A stretch of 64,000 bases of DNA from OLB23 sp965230965 (GCA_965230965.1 OZ246401.1:496001-560000), one strand, 5' to 3'. Positions 1-8,458 are shown, numbered from the stretch's first letter. Numbers and translations: made by a program. The notes: generated by a model not told the origin, from the sequence alone.

Positions 1-816
1 ATTAACCCGTTTGATTTAAATGCTGATCACACAGAGCCAGATGAGCTTTCAAACAAAATATTAAATCTTCATTCGTTAATGAAGGTTATTGTGGGTGATT
101 TAACACCATCACAAGATGCATTGTTAGACAGGGCTCTGGTGAGTGTATATCAACAAAAGGGCATAACACAGGACGTGGCAACACACAAAGGAGAGCCGCC
201 GCTTTTGGAGGATCTTTATAAAGTGTTGCTTGGATTAGAGACGCCGGAGGCAACAGAAATAGCAACGCGTTTAGAAAAGTTTATTAAAGGGTCGGCGGCA
301 GGCATTTTTAATCAACAATCGAACTTCGATATAAAAAATAAATTCACTGTGTTTGGTGTTCGCGACCTTGAGGAGAATCTTCGACCGGTCGCGATGTATA
401 TAATTCTTGACTACATCTGGAATAGAATTCGCCAGGCTCCAACAAAGCGGGTATTAATAATTGACGAGGCTTGGTATCTTGTAAAACAAAAAGATTCTGC
501 GCGCTATCTTCAAAGCTTTGCGAAGCGCGCGCGCAAATACCAACTTGGCCTTACCACCATTACCCAAGACGTCGAAGACTTCCTTGCGGTTGAGGAAGGC
601 CGCTCAATACTTACCAACTCCAGTCTTCAAATCCTCCTCAAGCAGTCAACGGCGGCGGTAGAGAAGATTACTGAGGTATTTAATTTAACGGGCGGAGAGA
701 AACACTTTTTACTTGCCAGTGGTGTTGGTGAAGGTTTGTTCTTTGCCGGCCAATCACACGTAGCCATAAAAATTATTGCTTCTCAAAAAGAATTCGATAC
801 GATAAGCCAAACGTAG
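1..816 (+). CDS. VirB4/TraC-like type IV secretion ATPase, C-terminal part (5' end outside window)
   Basis: The reading frame is open from base 1, so only the last 271 codons are present. The fragment has the second half of a VirB4-type motor ATPase: a Walker B segment RVLIIDEAWYLV near 448-483, followed by the FAKRARKYQLGLTTITQDV block and a conserved serine/glutamine-rich region typical of VirB4/TraC. In this family the protein is a hexameric cytoplasmic ATPase that drives pilus assembly or substrate transfer. The Walker A motif must lie upstream of the window. It converges on dnaN with an 11-base gap. Related parts (pilins at 32.5-34.4 kb, DNA-pump ATPase at 42.9 kb) lie elsewhere in the window, so the system appears dispersed. 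Confidence 0.85.
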   Translation: MNPFDLNADHTEPDELSNKILNLHSLMKVIVGDLTPSQDALLDRALVSVYQQKGITQDVATHKGEPPLLEDLYKVLLGLETPEATEIATRLEKFIKGSAAGIFNQQSNFDIKNKFTVFGVRDLEENLRPVAMYIILDYIWNRIRQAPTKRVLIIDEAWYLVKQKDSARYLQSFAKRARKYQLGLTTITQDVEDFLAVEEGRSILTNSSLQILLKQSTAAVEKITEVFNLTGGEKHFLLASGVGEGLFFAGQSHVAIKIIASQKEFDTISQT

Positions 817-827
817 TTTTTCCTTTA

Positions 828-1937
828 TTACCCTGAGGTTTCTTCTGTGCGCAGCGGCATGATTATGTGTAAATATGCTTCGCTTTTTGGATCTCTAAAA
901 ACTGCCGGGGCAGTGGGTGTTGTTAACTCTATAGTTAACTTCTCGAGTGAAACCGTGTTAAGAAAATCCAGCACATAACGATAGTTAAACGCAATCTTCA
1001 ATTCTTCCCCCTCAAATTCTACGTGCTCCATAAACACTTGTGAATCATCACCTTGGGTTGTTTTTGGCCGTAGTGTGAGGCCTTCTTTTTTAATATCGAA
1101 TAGTATGATGTCACCGTGCTCACGAGCAAAAACAGATACGAGTTTAATGTTTCTTAAAAACTCATCCTTTTCGACTACCAAAAGTGTTGTGTGGCCTTTT
1201 GGAATAACTTTTTCATAAGGGGGGAACTCGCCTTCAATAACGCGAGAATAAATTGTTGCATTTCCTTGGCTAAATCTCAAAATCTTTTCTGTATCAGAAA
1301 CCGTTGCAATAATTGCCTCGCTTTTCTTTGATTGACGAACCACTTCACTTAATACGTGTGAAGGGATAATAATGCCGGGGAAGTCGGTTTTGTTTTTTTC
1401 TGGACGGAGAAGTGATAGTCTAAATCCGTCTGTAGACACAATCTCTGCATTTCCACCTTTTGAACCAAAGAAAATTCCTGTTAAAACGGGCCTTGTTTCT
1501 TCTTTTGAGGCTGAAAATAACACGTTGTTTAATTTTTCTACAACGTCTTTGGATATTTCTAGCTGCTTTCCTTCTACTTCTGGAAGCTGTGGAAAATCCT
1601 CAACCGAATACATATTAAAATACCCTTTGTTTTTACCTTGAGAAACAACAAGGCTCCCTCCGTCTACAACAAGTGCAATATCTCCCACACCAAGTAAAGA
1701 AATAAATTCAATTGTTTTCTTTAGATCGAACACAATATCTCCTTCTACCTCAACTTTTGCGGGAATTTCTACGTGGTAAAAATCATTAAGGTTTGTTGTT
1801 GTTAAAAATACCTTATCTTTTTGTGTTGTGAGGCGGGCCCCCTGAATTGATTGAATGGATGATATTTTTGATGAAATAAATCGGGAAGAGGTTGAAAGGT
1901 TTTCCTCAAAGAGTTCTTTTTGTATATGAATCTTCAT
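828..1937 (-). CDS. dnaN: DNA polymerase III beta subunit (sliding clamp)
   Basis: The 369-residue product has the usual length and three-domain layout of the bacterial clamp that tethers polymerase III to DNA. Recognisable segments are the N-terminal MKIHIQKELFEENL, the central TRPVLTGIFF and DGFRLSLL, the FPPYEKVIP block that opens domain 3, and a C-terminal PAVFRDP...LHIIMPLR that ends with the conserved M-P-(L/M)-R tail. It lies directly downstream of dnaA across the replication origin, the standard bacterial order dnaA-oriC-dnaN. The ATG follows an AT-rich TATATATA stretch by 7-8 bases, which may serve both as its -10 and as the unwinding region of the origin. Confidence 0.97.
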   Translation of the reverse strand: MKIHIQKELFEENLSTSSRFISSKISSIQSIQGARLTTQKDKVFLTTTNLNDFYHVEIPAKVEVEGDIVFDLKKTIEFISLLGVGDIALVVDGGSLVVSQGKNKGYFNMYSVEDFPQLPEVEGKQLEISKDVVEKLNNVLFSASKEETRPVLTGIFFGSKGGNAEIVSTDGFRLSLLRPEKNKTDFPGIIIPSHVLSEVVRQSKKSEAIIATVSDTEKILRFSQGNATIYSRVIEGEFPPYEKVIPKGHTTLLVVEKDEFLRNIKLVSVFAREHGDIILFDIKKEGLTLRPKTTQGDDSQVFMEHVEFEGEELKIAFNYRYVLDFLNTVSLEKLTIELTTPTAPAVFRDPKSEAYLHIIMPLRTEETSG

Positions 1938-2068
1938 TCTATCTATATATATAAATATTAGTAGTAATAGTGTGTGTGCATAAGTTTATAACAGGGTCTC
2001 TGTATTTGCAACGGTGCTCTATTAAGGCCCAAGTGGTAATTTTGTTTTTGTGCATTGTTGTGTGGGTA
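1938..2068. other. oriC: Replication origin (oriC) between dnaA and dnaN
   Basis: This 131-base gap holds the elements of a bacterial basal unwinding system. A DnaA box TGTGCATAA (reverse of TTATGCACA, a full match to TTATNCACA) lies at 1975-1983. Four bases away, at 1958-1970, the plus strand reads TTAGTAGTAATAG. Read outward from the box in the 3' to 5' direction this is GAT-AAT-GAT-GAT, the DnaA-trio pattern. Beyond it lies an AT-only-like stretch (1941-1957, TATATATATAAATA) suitable for strand opening. A weaker box TGTGGGTAT sits at 2061-2069, overlapping the dnaA stop. Position between dnaA and dnaN supports the call. Confidence 0.85.
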
Positions 2069-3436
2069 TTATGTTGATAATGCAAAATGAGCTGCTTTCT
2101 CTATTTCGTCTTTAAAACGGTCATCTCCGGCGATTTTTGCTTTTATTTTTTCAACACCATGGATGATGGTTGTGTGATCTTTTCTGTTTAGTAAAAAAGC
2201 AATTTCCTCAAAATTAGTCCCAAGCTTGAGCCTTAATATATACATGATAATTTGGCGCACATTAGAGATCTCTTGTTTGCGCGTATCGCTTTTTATTAAC
2301 GACGTTTTCATATGATAAAAAAGGCATACGTTTTTTATTACGTCGTGGGGCGATGTATTTTGTGCAATTCGCGCGCTCTGATGCCCCAACTCCCCTTTTG
2401 TCGTCTCTATTGTAATTTTATTACTCTGCGATTCCATAAGAGAGACAGAGAGGAGTCTTAAGAGCGTCCCTTCAAGCTCCCTCGAGTCGGTAACTTTTTC
2501 AGCAATCTCCTTTGCAGCATCAATATCAATGTCGATGTGTCGCTCCTCCGCTTTAATGAGGAGAATCGCGGTGCGAAGCTCAAAGTCTGGTTTTTGTATG
2601 TCCAAAATAAGACCGCCGGAAAAACGCGATCGGAGTCTATCTTCAAGTTCTTTTATTTCACGCGGCGGCCTATCAGATATAAGGACAATTTGTCCGCCCC
2701 TCTGCACTATGGTGTTAAATGTATGATAAAACTCTTCCTGCACATAGCTCTTCCCCGCAATAAATTGCACATCATCAACGATAAAAAGATCAAGATCTCG
2801 ATATTTTTTCCTAAGGTCTTTAGTATTTTTTATGCGGATAAAATCAACAAGATCATTGGTGAATTGTTCGGAGGTGCAATACAAAACCTTTTTCTGCAGG
2901 TTTTTTTGAAGAACGTGGTTTGCGATGGCGTGGGACAGATGGGTTTTCCCTACTCCAACGTTCCCATATATAAAAAGGGGGTTATAGATTCTTCCTATAT
3001 TCTCGGCCACCGCTTGTGCGGCGGCATGCGCCACGTGGTTTGTGGCCGACACAGCAAAGTTTTCAAATGTATAGCGCGCTTGAATTGATGCCTTTTGAAG
3101 AACGGCATCAAGCGAGTTTTTGAAATCCATTAATGGAAGGCCGGTAGAAGGCTCTTCGCTTGAGTTTTCGATAATCTCACTTTCCTTTTTCTGCGCCCTT
3201 TTTTTTGGCGCACGAATTATAATTTCTAACTCTGTTTTTTTATCAAGGTATGCTGATAGATGGCCCTCAATAAGTTTTTTTCTGCCATCTAGAAACATCT
3301 TTCCCCCATTGTTTTCATGTGATATTTTTATCTTTCCGTCGTCTACGGATTCAAGCTTTGTGTTGATGAGCACGGAAGACAGCACAGGAGAAGATTCTTT
3401 TGCTTCGACATATGTTAAGAATTCTTCCCAGTTCAT
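2069..3436 (-). CDS. dnaA: Chromosomal replication initiator DnaA
   Basis: The 455-residue initiator has the usual domains: N-terminal domain I (MNWEEFLTYV...), a lysine-rich linker near residues 95-130, an AAA+ domain starting at FENFAVSATNHVAHAAAQAVA, with Walker A GNVGVGKTHL and Walker B LFIVDDVQF, and a C-terminal DNA-binding domain IV with the DnaA signature RKDHTTIIHGVEKI. The protein binds TTATNCACA boxes and opens the origin in its ATP form. The ATG at 3436 is preceded by a promoter crowded with DnaA boxes, so autoregulation is likely. The gene order femAB-dnaA-dnaN places it at the origin. Confidence 0.98.
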   Translation of the reverse strand: MNWEEFLTYVEAKESSPVLSSVLINTKLESVDDGKIKISHENNGGKMFLDGRKKLIEGHLSAYLDKKTELEIIIRAPKKRAQKKESEIIENSSEEPSTGLPLMDFKNSLDAVLQKASIQARYTFENFAVSATNHVAHAAAQAVAENIGRIYNPLFIYGNVGVGKTHLSHAIANHVLQKNLQKKVLYCTSEQFTNDLVDFIRIKNTKDLRKKYRDLDLFIVDDVQFIAGKSYVQEEFYHTFNTIVQRGGQIVLISDRPPREIKELEDRLRSRFSGGLILDIQKPDFELRTAILLIKAEERHIDIDIDAAKEIAEKVTDSRELEGTLLRLLSVSLMESQSNKITIETTKGELGHQSARIAQNTSPHDVIKNVCLFYHMKTSLIKSDTRKQEISNVRQIIMYILRLKLGTNFEEIAFLLNRKDHTTIIHGVEKIKAKIAGDDRFKDEIEKAAHFALST

Positions 3437-3495
3437 TTTGAATATGTGGATAATTTATCCACAACTATAAATGAGAGTTATCCACAATGCAAGGA
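3437..3495 (-). promoter_or_regulatory. dnaA promoter with three perfect DnaA boxes
   Basis: On the minus strand there is a promoter TTGCAT (3487-3492), 17-base spacer, TATAGT (3464-3469). Three exact TTATCCACA boxes lie here: 3478-3486 within the spacer, and 3455-3463 and 3445-3453 just downstream of the -10, arranged as an inverted pair one base apart. Binding of DnaA to these would cover the promoter and start region, so the layout predicts autorepression; they may also be part of a bipartite origin. Confidence 0.8.
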
Positions 3496-4545
3496 CTAGT
3501 AGTTTCTTTTGATTCTTCGGACTGTTTCAACAACCCAATTAAACCAGTAGAAGGGATGAAGTATGTAATCTTGGGTTTTGACATAAGCAAGCTCTTCCCC
3601 ACCGAAGCCCTTCTTGAATATTGTAAGACCTCTCCATGGGTGGTTCGGCTTGTCTTCTTCAGAAATTCCCCAGAAGTTGTAGTAAAAAAAGCCTTTGGTT
3701 TTTAAATCTTTAATGATGTGCCATTGTAATAGGTGGGGGGCAGGAGTGTTCTTCTCATCCTTTCTTGAGCCACCATAGTGATAGAAACCAGACGACCCCT
3801 GGGTAATAATAAGTGCGGTTGCCAGATCTTTTTTTTGGCTACCTTCATTTGTATAGACAAAGTAAAAACGCGCCATACCCGACTCGGCAAAAGTACGGAA
3901 TTCCTCATAAATAAAATCCTTGCTGTGCCCGACATATTCTTGGTTTTTGACCGTCTCAAGATACAAGTTGTAGAAACGGTCAAAGCTCTCTGGAGCGGCA
4001 GTGCTTTCAAAATAAACACCATACGTGTCCGAGCGCTTTAATATGTATCGCGTAGACTTTCGCATGTTGGCGAGGAGCTCCTGTTCTGGGGGTTGAAGAT
4101 TAAGGCGCCACGATAATTCTGACTGTACAAAAATTGGCGCCTGCCTATATCCCGACAAGCGATACAACTCAGCCATCTCAGGAGTTCGTTTTTGTGTCGG
4201 TGCAAGGCGCACAAATACACAACCTTCTTCTTTTGCGAGTGTGACTAAATATTCGGTGAGAAGACCAAGGCATTTTTTGAGGAGAGACGGATCGCTTTGA
4301 ACAGCATTGCTAAAAAGCGGGCCATGTGGGACTAGTAGAAAAGACCCACGACGCGCCTTGACCTTAATGGTAAGAGCGACCCCTATAATTTCTGAATGTT
4401 CGTCGAGAAGCGCGATATTCCAGGCTGTAAGCCCACGCCTTTTGTATGTCTCACCCCATTCCCATGCCTGATGAAACGTATCGTCGGTAAAAGAAACAAC
4501 TGCTTCATTCCACAACTCTTTAGAAGTAATAATATCGACGTGCAT
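3496..4545 (-). CDS. FemAB-like peptidoglycan aminoacyltransferase
   Basis: The 349-residue protein matches the FemABX family, GNAT-fold enzymes that use aminoacyl-tRNA to add amino acids to the peptide side chain of lipid II. Visible marks are the N-terminal TFHQAWEWGETYKRRG, the FLLVPHGPLF motif, a central MRKSTRYILKRS and the C-terminal GFYHYGGS..LLQWHIIKDLKTKGFFYYNFWG, typical of the family. It is the last gene of a four-gene minus-strand operon after a hydrolase, a Mur ligase and a DegT aminotransferase (2-base gap from the latter), fitting a role in cell wall crosslinking. Which amino acid is added cannot be told from sequence. Confidence 0.88.
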   Translation of the reverse strand: MHVDIITSKELWNEAVVSFTDDTFHQAWEWGETYKRRGLTAWNIALLDEHSEIIGVALTIKVKARRGSFLLVPHGPLFSNAVQSDPSLLKKCLGLLTEYLVTLAKEEGCVFVRLAPTQKRTPEMAELYRLSGYRQAPIFVQSELSWRLNLQPPEQELLANMRKSTRYILKRSDTYGVYFESTAAPESFDRFYNLYLETVKNQEYVGHSKDFIYEEFRTFAESGMARFYFVYTNEGSQKKDLATALIITQGSSGFYHYGGSRKDEKNTPAPHLLQWHIIKDLKTKGFFYYNFWGISEEDKPNHPWRGLTIFKKGFGGEELAYVKTQDYILHPFYWFNWVVETVRRIKRNY

Positions 4546-4547
4546 AA

Positions 4548-5765
4548 TTATGAATTCTTGTTGGTTTTAATAAATGTAACAATTTTGACCGCACCATCCA
4601 TTGAGATGTTAATGTGTGTAGGAAGGTTTATTGTGGTTTTGGCAAGTTCTTCAGCATGGGGGCATGTGATATAGCCAAGGTGTTCTAGATCGCTTCCTAC
4701 GGGGTCTACAGGGCCTCGATACCAGTTACCAAGATGTAGACCCATGTGTTGCGCAGCTTTTAAAAATGCCTGCTTGTTTTCTACAATGTACGGCACGCGC
4801 AGATATGGAGCCGGCGACATATCAAGACCAAGCTGCTCAATATAATATGTGCTTATTTTTGTGCGATGGGCGGAAAATGCATCAAGTTTTTGCCATTGGT
4901 GCAGGGCAAGCACTGCAAGTTTTTCTGGAAATGCATAGTGAGTGAAGAATGGCATCTGTCCTCCCCACTCTTTTTTATATACGGCTTGCGACAACAACCC
5001 GATCATGCGTGCAACTTTCAGAATAATCTTGCCAATAACAAGATGATAAAGAGGCAACGATATAGCATATGTTATGAGATAGAAGAGTTGTTGTAAGGCG
5101 AAAAAGCGAGGCGCAGTCTCTAATTGACCAGCATATTTCTCAAGTGCCGCAGCAATGTTTTTATCTTTTGAAAGGGCGACACCACCAAAAACAGAAGAAA
5201 TTATTTTATCCCTCCCAAAACTTAAAATAGAGACGTCCCCAAAAGTCCCAAGCAACTTCCCCTCATATGTATTACCCAGCGCATGTGCACAGTCCTCAAT
5301 AATATAAAGATTGTGTTTTGACGCGATATTTTTAATCATCTCCATGTTCGCCGAAATACCAAACGTATGTTGCACAAGAATCGCTTTTGTCTGCGAAGTT
5401 ACTTTTCTTTCGAGATCGACGAGATCAAAGTTATAGGAATTATCAATATCAACAAACACAGGGCGCAGACTATTCCACACAACTGCATTTGGCACAGCAA
5501 CGCAGGTAAATGCTTGGACCAATACTTCGTCACCCTCCTGGAGTCCCAGCGCTTTTATTGCATAATATAAGGCCGATCTTCCAGAAGAAAACAAAAATGC
5601 CCGCTGGCCAGAAAATATAGTTTCTATTGCTGTAGAAAGCCTTTTTTTCGCAGATAGCACTTCGGCTTTAGGGACTAAGCCACACAAAAGTTTCAACGCT
5701 AGCGCATTGTCGTCTTTTTCAAAATTTGGTGCAAAACTAATCGAGATTGGTTTTTTAAATACCAT
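4548..5765 (-). CDS. DegT/DnrJ/EryC1/StrS-family PLP aminotransferase
   Basis: The 405-residue protein has the fold-type I features of DegT sugar aminotransferases: SSGRSALYYAIKALGLQEGDEV near the start, the cofactor-contacting EDCAHALGN, and SFGRDKIISSVFGGV, whose lysine is the expected PLP-binding residue. Such enzymes usually transfer an amino group to a nucleotide-linked keto-sugar for surface glycans. It overlaps the upstream Mur ligase by 11 bases and precedes femAB, so it is translated as part of an envelope operon. A membrane-associated segment around residues 225-255 (LFYLITYAISLPLYHLVIGK) is unusual for the family and may hold it near the membrane. Its substrate is unknown. Confidence 0.85.
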   Translation of the reverse strand: MVFKKPISISFAPNFEKDDNALALKLLCGLVPKAEVLSAKKRLSTAIETIFSGQRAFLFSSGRSALYYAIKALGLQEGDEVLVQAFTCVAVPNAVVWNSLRPVFVDIDNSYNFDLVDLERKVTSQTKAILVQHTFGISANMEMIKNIASKHNLYIIEDCAHALGNTYEGKLLGTFGDVSILSFGRDKIISSVFGGVALSKDKNIAAALEKYAGQLETAPRFFALQQLFYLITYAISLPLYHLVIGKIILKVARMIGLLSQAVYKKEWGGQMPFFTHYAFPEKLAVLALHQWQKLDAFSAHRTKISTYYIEQLGLDMSPAPYLRVPYIVENKQAFLKAAQHMGLHLGNWYRGPVDPVGSDLEHLGYITCPHAEELAKTTINLPTHINISMDGAVKIVTFIKTNKNS

Positions 5766-7161
5766 TATTTTTCATAACGAAATTAATAATGGTTGGATGC
5801 AGCTTGCCTTCCAACATAATTGCACAATCTTTTGAAAGTTTTTTTTGAATAAAATAGCAGACAAAATCAGGGTCGGTCAAAAGACGCACTTTATTTTTTG
5901 GCGCGGTTTCGGCAATATAGGCAAAGTAATCATTGGTCGTTATAATGGCCTCAATGCTGTTGCTCTTTAGCATCTTACCAATGCGACGATGTGCTTCTTC
6001 AGATTCCTCACCAAGCTCAATAATACAAGGCATAATGAGAATTTTTGTTTTCTGTGGGAGTGATTCTAAGAATGAAATTGCTGTTCCCACACCCATTTCG
6101 CTTGCATTACGCGTATCATCTATAATTGTTGCCCCCTCTCTTCCGACAACGGTTGCCATTGTTTTTTCTGAGGCCTTAAGTGTTGAAATAGCTGTAAGAA
6201 TATCTTTCTCAGACAAGCCAATCTCTTCTGCAATAAGTATTCCTGGGATAATATTCTGAATCAATTCTGGTGGTAGGTTGGTTGCTTTTACGGCTTTTTG
6301 TAGACGTGCCGAAAGATTCTTAAGTGAGTATTCAACAATATTTATTGTGTCATTGGCGCTTTGGTGTTGGTGTGGGCTTTGGGCGCTGATATAGGCGTGT
6401 GATTCAGGCTTTAGACTGTCAAAAAGCTCTGATTTGCCTTTTATTATGTTTTCCTGGGAACCAAAAAGGCTAAGATGTTGATTTGAAATGCCCGTTACGA
6501 CGCCCATATCGGGGAGGGCGATGTCACAAAGCTCAGCAATTTCGCCGACTTTATACGCGCCCATCTCAACAACAAAAAATCTGTGGCGCGAATGAAGATT
6601 TTTTATGATGGTGCGAGCAACGCCAAGTGGGGTGTTGACGCTGTTTTGTGTTGCGAGCACAGGATATGAGAAAGACAAGATGTGGGCGAGGAAGTCTTTT
6701 GTGGAGGTTTTGCCGTAGCTGCCGGTTATGCCAATGACGACGAGCCCATGCTTTTTAAGTTTGATGATTTTTTCACGCGCTTGTGCATATGTGCGTTGGC
6801 GTAACAGATGCTCAATTGGCGCAAGAAGAGAGAGTGATAAAAGCACAATGCCAAGCGAGAACAATAGCCCGAGTATGGCGCCACTTAAGCCAAGCGCGAA
6901 AATAAGAAATGCGCCCAAGGATAGCGAGATTGCTGTCAGCAGCAGCGCCTTTCCTGTTGGGCGCGGTAACATGCCCAGTGAAAAAGGAGCGCCAATGCCA
7001 GTATGAAATAAGGCGTGCGTAACGTGTTTGTGTTTGCGTAACAAATGCTCACTAAGGCGATCATGACGGTATTCTTTTAGCTGCAGCAAGTATATGGCGT
7101 ACAGCACCTGGTGCATGTATTTTATGAAACCAAGTAGCAATATGATTGTTGTGTAGTTCAT
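5755..7161 (-). CDS. Membrane-anchored Mur ligase (MurF-like)
   Basis: The 468-residue protein starts with hydrophobic segments (residues 1-25 and about 75-120) and then has a Mur ligase ATPase core: GITGSYGKTSTKDFL (P-loop), NSVNTPLGVA, VVEMGAY and a downstream GISNQHLSLFG, ending with a C-terminal Mur ligase domain (TIIDDTRNASEMGV). MurF adds D-Ala-D-Ala to the UDP-MurNAc-tripeptide in the cytoplasm. The usual N-terminal substrate-binding domain is replaced by membrane helices. It overlaps the neighbours on both sides (4 and 11 bases), showing tight coupling with the hydrolase and aminotransferase. It could instead be a polymer-modifying Mur-family ligase. Confidence 0.8.
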   Translation of the reverse strand: MNYTTIILLLGFIKYMHQVLYAIYLLQLKEYRHDRLSEHLLRKHKHVTHALFHTGIGAPFSLGMLPRPTGKALLLTAISLSLGAFLIFALGLSGAILGLLFSLGIVLLSLSLLAPIEHLLRQRTYAQAREKIIKLKKHGLVVIGITGSYGKTSTKDFLAHILSFSYPVLATQNSVNTPLGVARTIIKNLHSRHRFFVVEMGAYKVGEIAELCDIALPDMGVVTGISNQHLSLFGSQENIIKGKSELFDSLKPESHAYISAQSPHQHQSANDTINIVEYSLKNLSARLQKAVKATNLPPELIQNIIPGILIAEEIGLSEKDILTAISTLKASEKTMATVVGREGATIIDDTRNASEMGVGTAISFLESLPQKTKILIMPCIIELGEESEEAHRRIGKMLKSNSIEAIITTNDYFAYIAETAPKNKVRLLTDPDFVCYFIQKKLSKDCAIMLEGKLHPTIINFVMKNNGI

Positions 7162-7877
7162 AAGAAATCTTTAATATATGTGGCTACCTCACCGGCATGT
7201 GTTACATGAATATTATGGCCACCATCAACAATTTTCATTGTACAGCCTGGAATACCTGCCGCAATCCTTTTCCCCATCCATAATGGGGTGGCGGTATCTC
7301 TTCTTCCCCATATACATAACGCTGGACAAGCTATCTTCTTCAAATCTCCGGTCGCATCATATTTCAATAAATTAACCATTGTTTCCTTCATAACGGGGCT
7401 GGCTTTATAATAATCACTCTCCCTTGCTGCTTTATACAAAAGCTTTTCTGCTACACGATATAAACCCGTCTTTTTAAAAGGCCCTAAAACTATTTTTCCT
7501 CCTTTTGCAAGACCCATAAAAACCGTCTTTTTCAACGAAATATGAGTATTTGGAATTCCTGCTGCAGCAATCAAAACGAGCCTTTTTACGTCTTTGTGCT
7601 TTGCAGTATAGCGCATTGCAATGCGCCCACCATTAGAATGCCCCACAAGCACAATATTCTTTAATCCTTCTTTTCTAATATATTCTTCAAGCCATGCAAC
7701 ATAGTCATCGATATTTAAGGCTTCTTGAGGCTCTTCACCATCAAAACCAGGAAGCAAAGGAATATGAATAGCATCACCCATATTTTTGGCGAGTGCTTGT
7801 AGAGAATCGTGTATTGCAATCCACCGACTGGGATTGCTTCCCCATCCGTGGAGTATAACAATAGATTGTTTTGTCAC
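7158..7877 (-). CDS. Alpha/beta hydrolase
   Basis: The 239-residue protein is a compact alpha/beta hydrolase. It has the oxyanion motif ILHGWGSN, the nucleophile elbow VGHSNGG with Ser81, a late aspartate in CIWGRRDTATP and a C-terminal histidine in DGGHNIH. Many relatives are esterases or lipases of unknown substrate. It heads the envelope operon and starts with GTG at 7875-7877. A TATAAT (minus strand, 7884-7889) ends exactly six bases before this GTG, so the mRNA should begin at the start codon itself. The role in the wall operon is not known. Confidence 0.82.
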   Translation of the reverse strand: MTKQSIVILHGWGSNPSRWIAIHDSLQALAKNMGDAIHIPLLPGFDGEEPQEALNIDDYVAWLEEYIRKEGLKNIVLVGHSNGGRIAMRYTAKHKDVKRLVLIAAAGIPNTHISLKKTVFMGLAKGGKIVLGPFKKTGLYRVAEKLLYKAARESDYYKASPVMKETMVNLLKYDATGDLKKIACPALCIWGRRDTATPLWMGKRIAAGIPGCTMKIVDGGHNIHVTHAGEVATYIKDFL

Positions 7878-7897
7878 CCTAAAATTATATCAAATAG

Positions 7898-7903
7898 TAT
7901 AAT
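7898..7903 (+). promoter_or_regulatory. -10 element for small gene at 7972
   Basis: AATAGTATAATAT contains TATAAT at 7898-7903. No convincing -35 hexamer is seen at 17 bases. The region is shared back to back with the promoter of the minus-strand hydrolase (-10 at 7884-7889), so the two transcripts diverge. About 60 bases of untranslated leader would separate it from the GTG at 7972. Confidence 0.6.
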
Positions 7904-7971
7904 ATGAGCGCACCTTTTGGTATGGTAGCGGCGCGTGTTCGCCCCGAACACTAAAGCATTGGAGCACAACA

Positions 7972-8199
7972 GTGTCGAAGGCAACGTATGACAAGCCCGG
8001 TAGTGTTGCAACCACTCAGGTGTGGAAGACGGGTACCAATTTGGTGTTCCACACACGCGTCTATCGCGTGACGCACCGCAATCTCGTCTTGAAACATGAT
8101 GAGGATGGTTATTACTTGATGGTGGAGGATCCCCATCGAGGCTGGCTGCGGGTTTCTTTTGAGCCTGCCAGTGCCCTTGCGGGCACCCCTCCCAGCTGA
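7972..8199 (+). CDS. Small GC-rich cassette protein (75 aa), beta-strand rich
   Basis: A 75-residue protein starting with GTG after TTGGAG (7959-7964). It is not recognised as a known family. It is predicted to be mostly beta strand, with LVLKHDEDGYYLMVEDPH then RGWLRVSFEP. This block resembles the 74-residue protein at 8536 (shared spacing D/E-D, aromatic, V-E, H/P, G, hydrophobic-x-hydrophobic-x-F), suggesting distant paralogues. The codons are visibly richer in G and C than neighbouring genes. It has its own -10, ribosome site and strong terminator, so it is a self-contained unit. Confidence 0.65.
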   Translation: MSKATYDKPGSVATTQVWKTGTNLVFHTRVYRVTHRNLVLKHDEDGYYLMVEDPHRGWLRVSFEPASALAGTPPS

Positions 8200-8215
8200 G
8201 CTGCTGCCGTGCACC

Positions 8216-8258
8216 GGCGCCCATGAGATGCGGTCCGATTCCGCTTCTGATGGGCGCC
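8216..8258 (+). terminator. GC-rich hairpin terminator after small gene 7972-8199
   Basis: Arms GGCGCCCAT (8216-8224) and ATGGGCGCC (8250-8258) pair perfectly over 9 bases, with an inner GCGG/CCGC stem. The sequence after it (ACCTTATCTTATTT) is T-rich but not a pure T run. It sits 17 bases after the stop codon and just before the promoter of tRNA-Ala. Confidence 0.75.
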
Positions 8259-8288
8259 ACCTTATCTTATTTAGGCTTTTAGCTCGTG

Positions 8289-8294
8289 TATAAT
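8289..8294 (+). promoter_or_regulatory. -10 element of tRNA-Ala
   Basis: GTGTATAATAG holds TATAAT at 8289-8294, 19 bases before the first base of the mature tRNA, which leaves room for a short 5' leader removed by RNase P. Confidence 0.6.
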
Positions 8295-8313
8295 AGAAAA
8301 ACTAGATGTGTTT

Positions 8314-8387
8314 GGGCCGGTAGCTCAGTTGGCTAGAGCATCGCGCTGGCAGTGCGGGGGTCAGGGGTTCAAGTCCCCTCCGGTCCA
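8314..8387 (+). tRNA. tRNA-Ala (GGC)
   Basis: A complete cloverleaf can be folded by eye. The acceptor pairs GGGCCGG with CCGGTCC and includes a G3-U70 wobble pair, the main identity signal for alanyl-tRNA synthetase. The D arm is GCTC/GAGC, the anticodon loop is CTGGCAG with anticodon GGC, and the T arm is AGGGG-TTCAAGT-CCCCT. The discriminator is A and the bases after it (CAAC) are not CCA, so CCA must be added after transcription. It sits between two small GC-rich cassette genes. Confidence 0.95.
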
Positions 8388-8403
8388 CAACTACTCTTCA
8401 AAA

Positions 8404-8432
8404 TTGCTCTTACAGCCTTCTGATAGTATAAT
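8404..8432 (+). promoter_or_regulatory. Promoter of small gene 8536
   Basis: TTGCTC (8404-8409), a 17-base spacer ending in GATAG, and TATAAT (8427-8432). It begins only 17 bases after tRNA-Ala. A leader of roughly 95 bases follows before the start codon. Confidence 0.65.
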
Positions 8433-8458
8433 TACCATCGTCTCGCACTTTTTTTGGT

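Noticed and set aside
2537..3088. 183-codon plus-strand frame inside dnaA
   Set aside because: Antisense shadow of the conserved AAA+ domain; no independent signals.
7874..8260. 128-codon minus-strand frame over the small gene 7972
   Set aside because: Rich in Pro, Arg and His as expected for the antisense of a GC-rich gene; the plus-strand frame has GTG, ribosome site and terminator.
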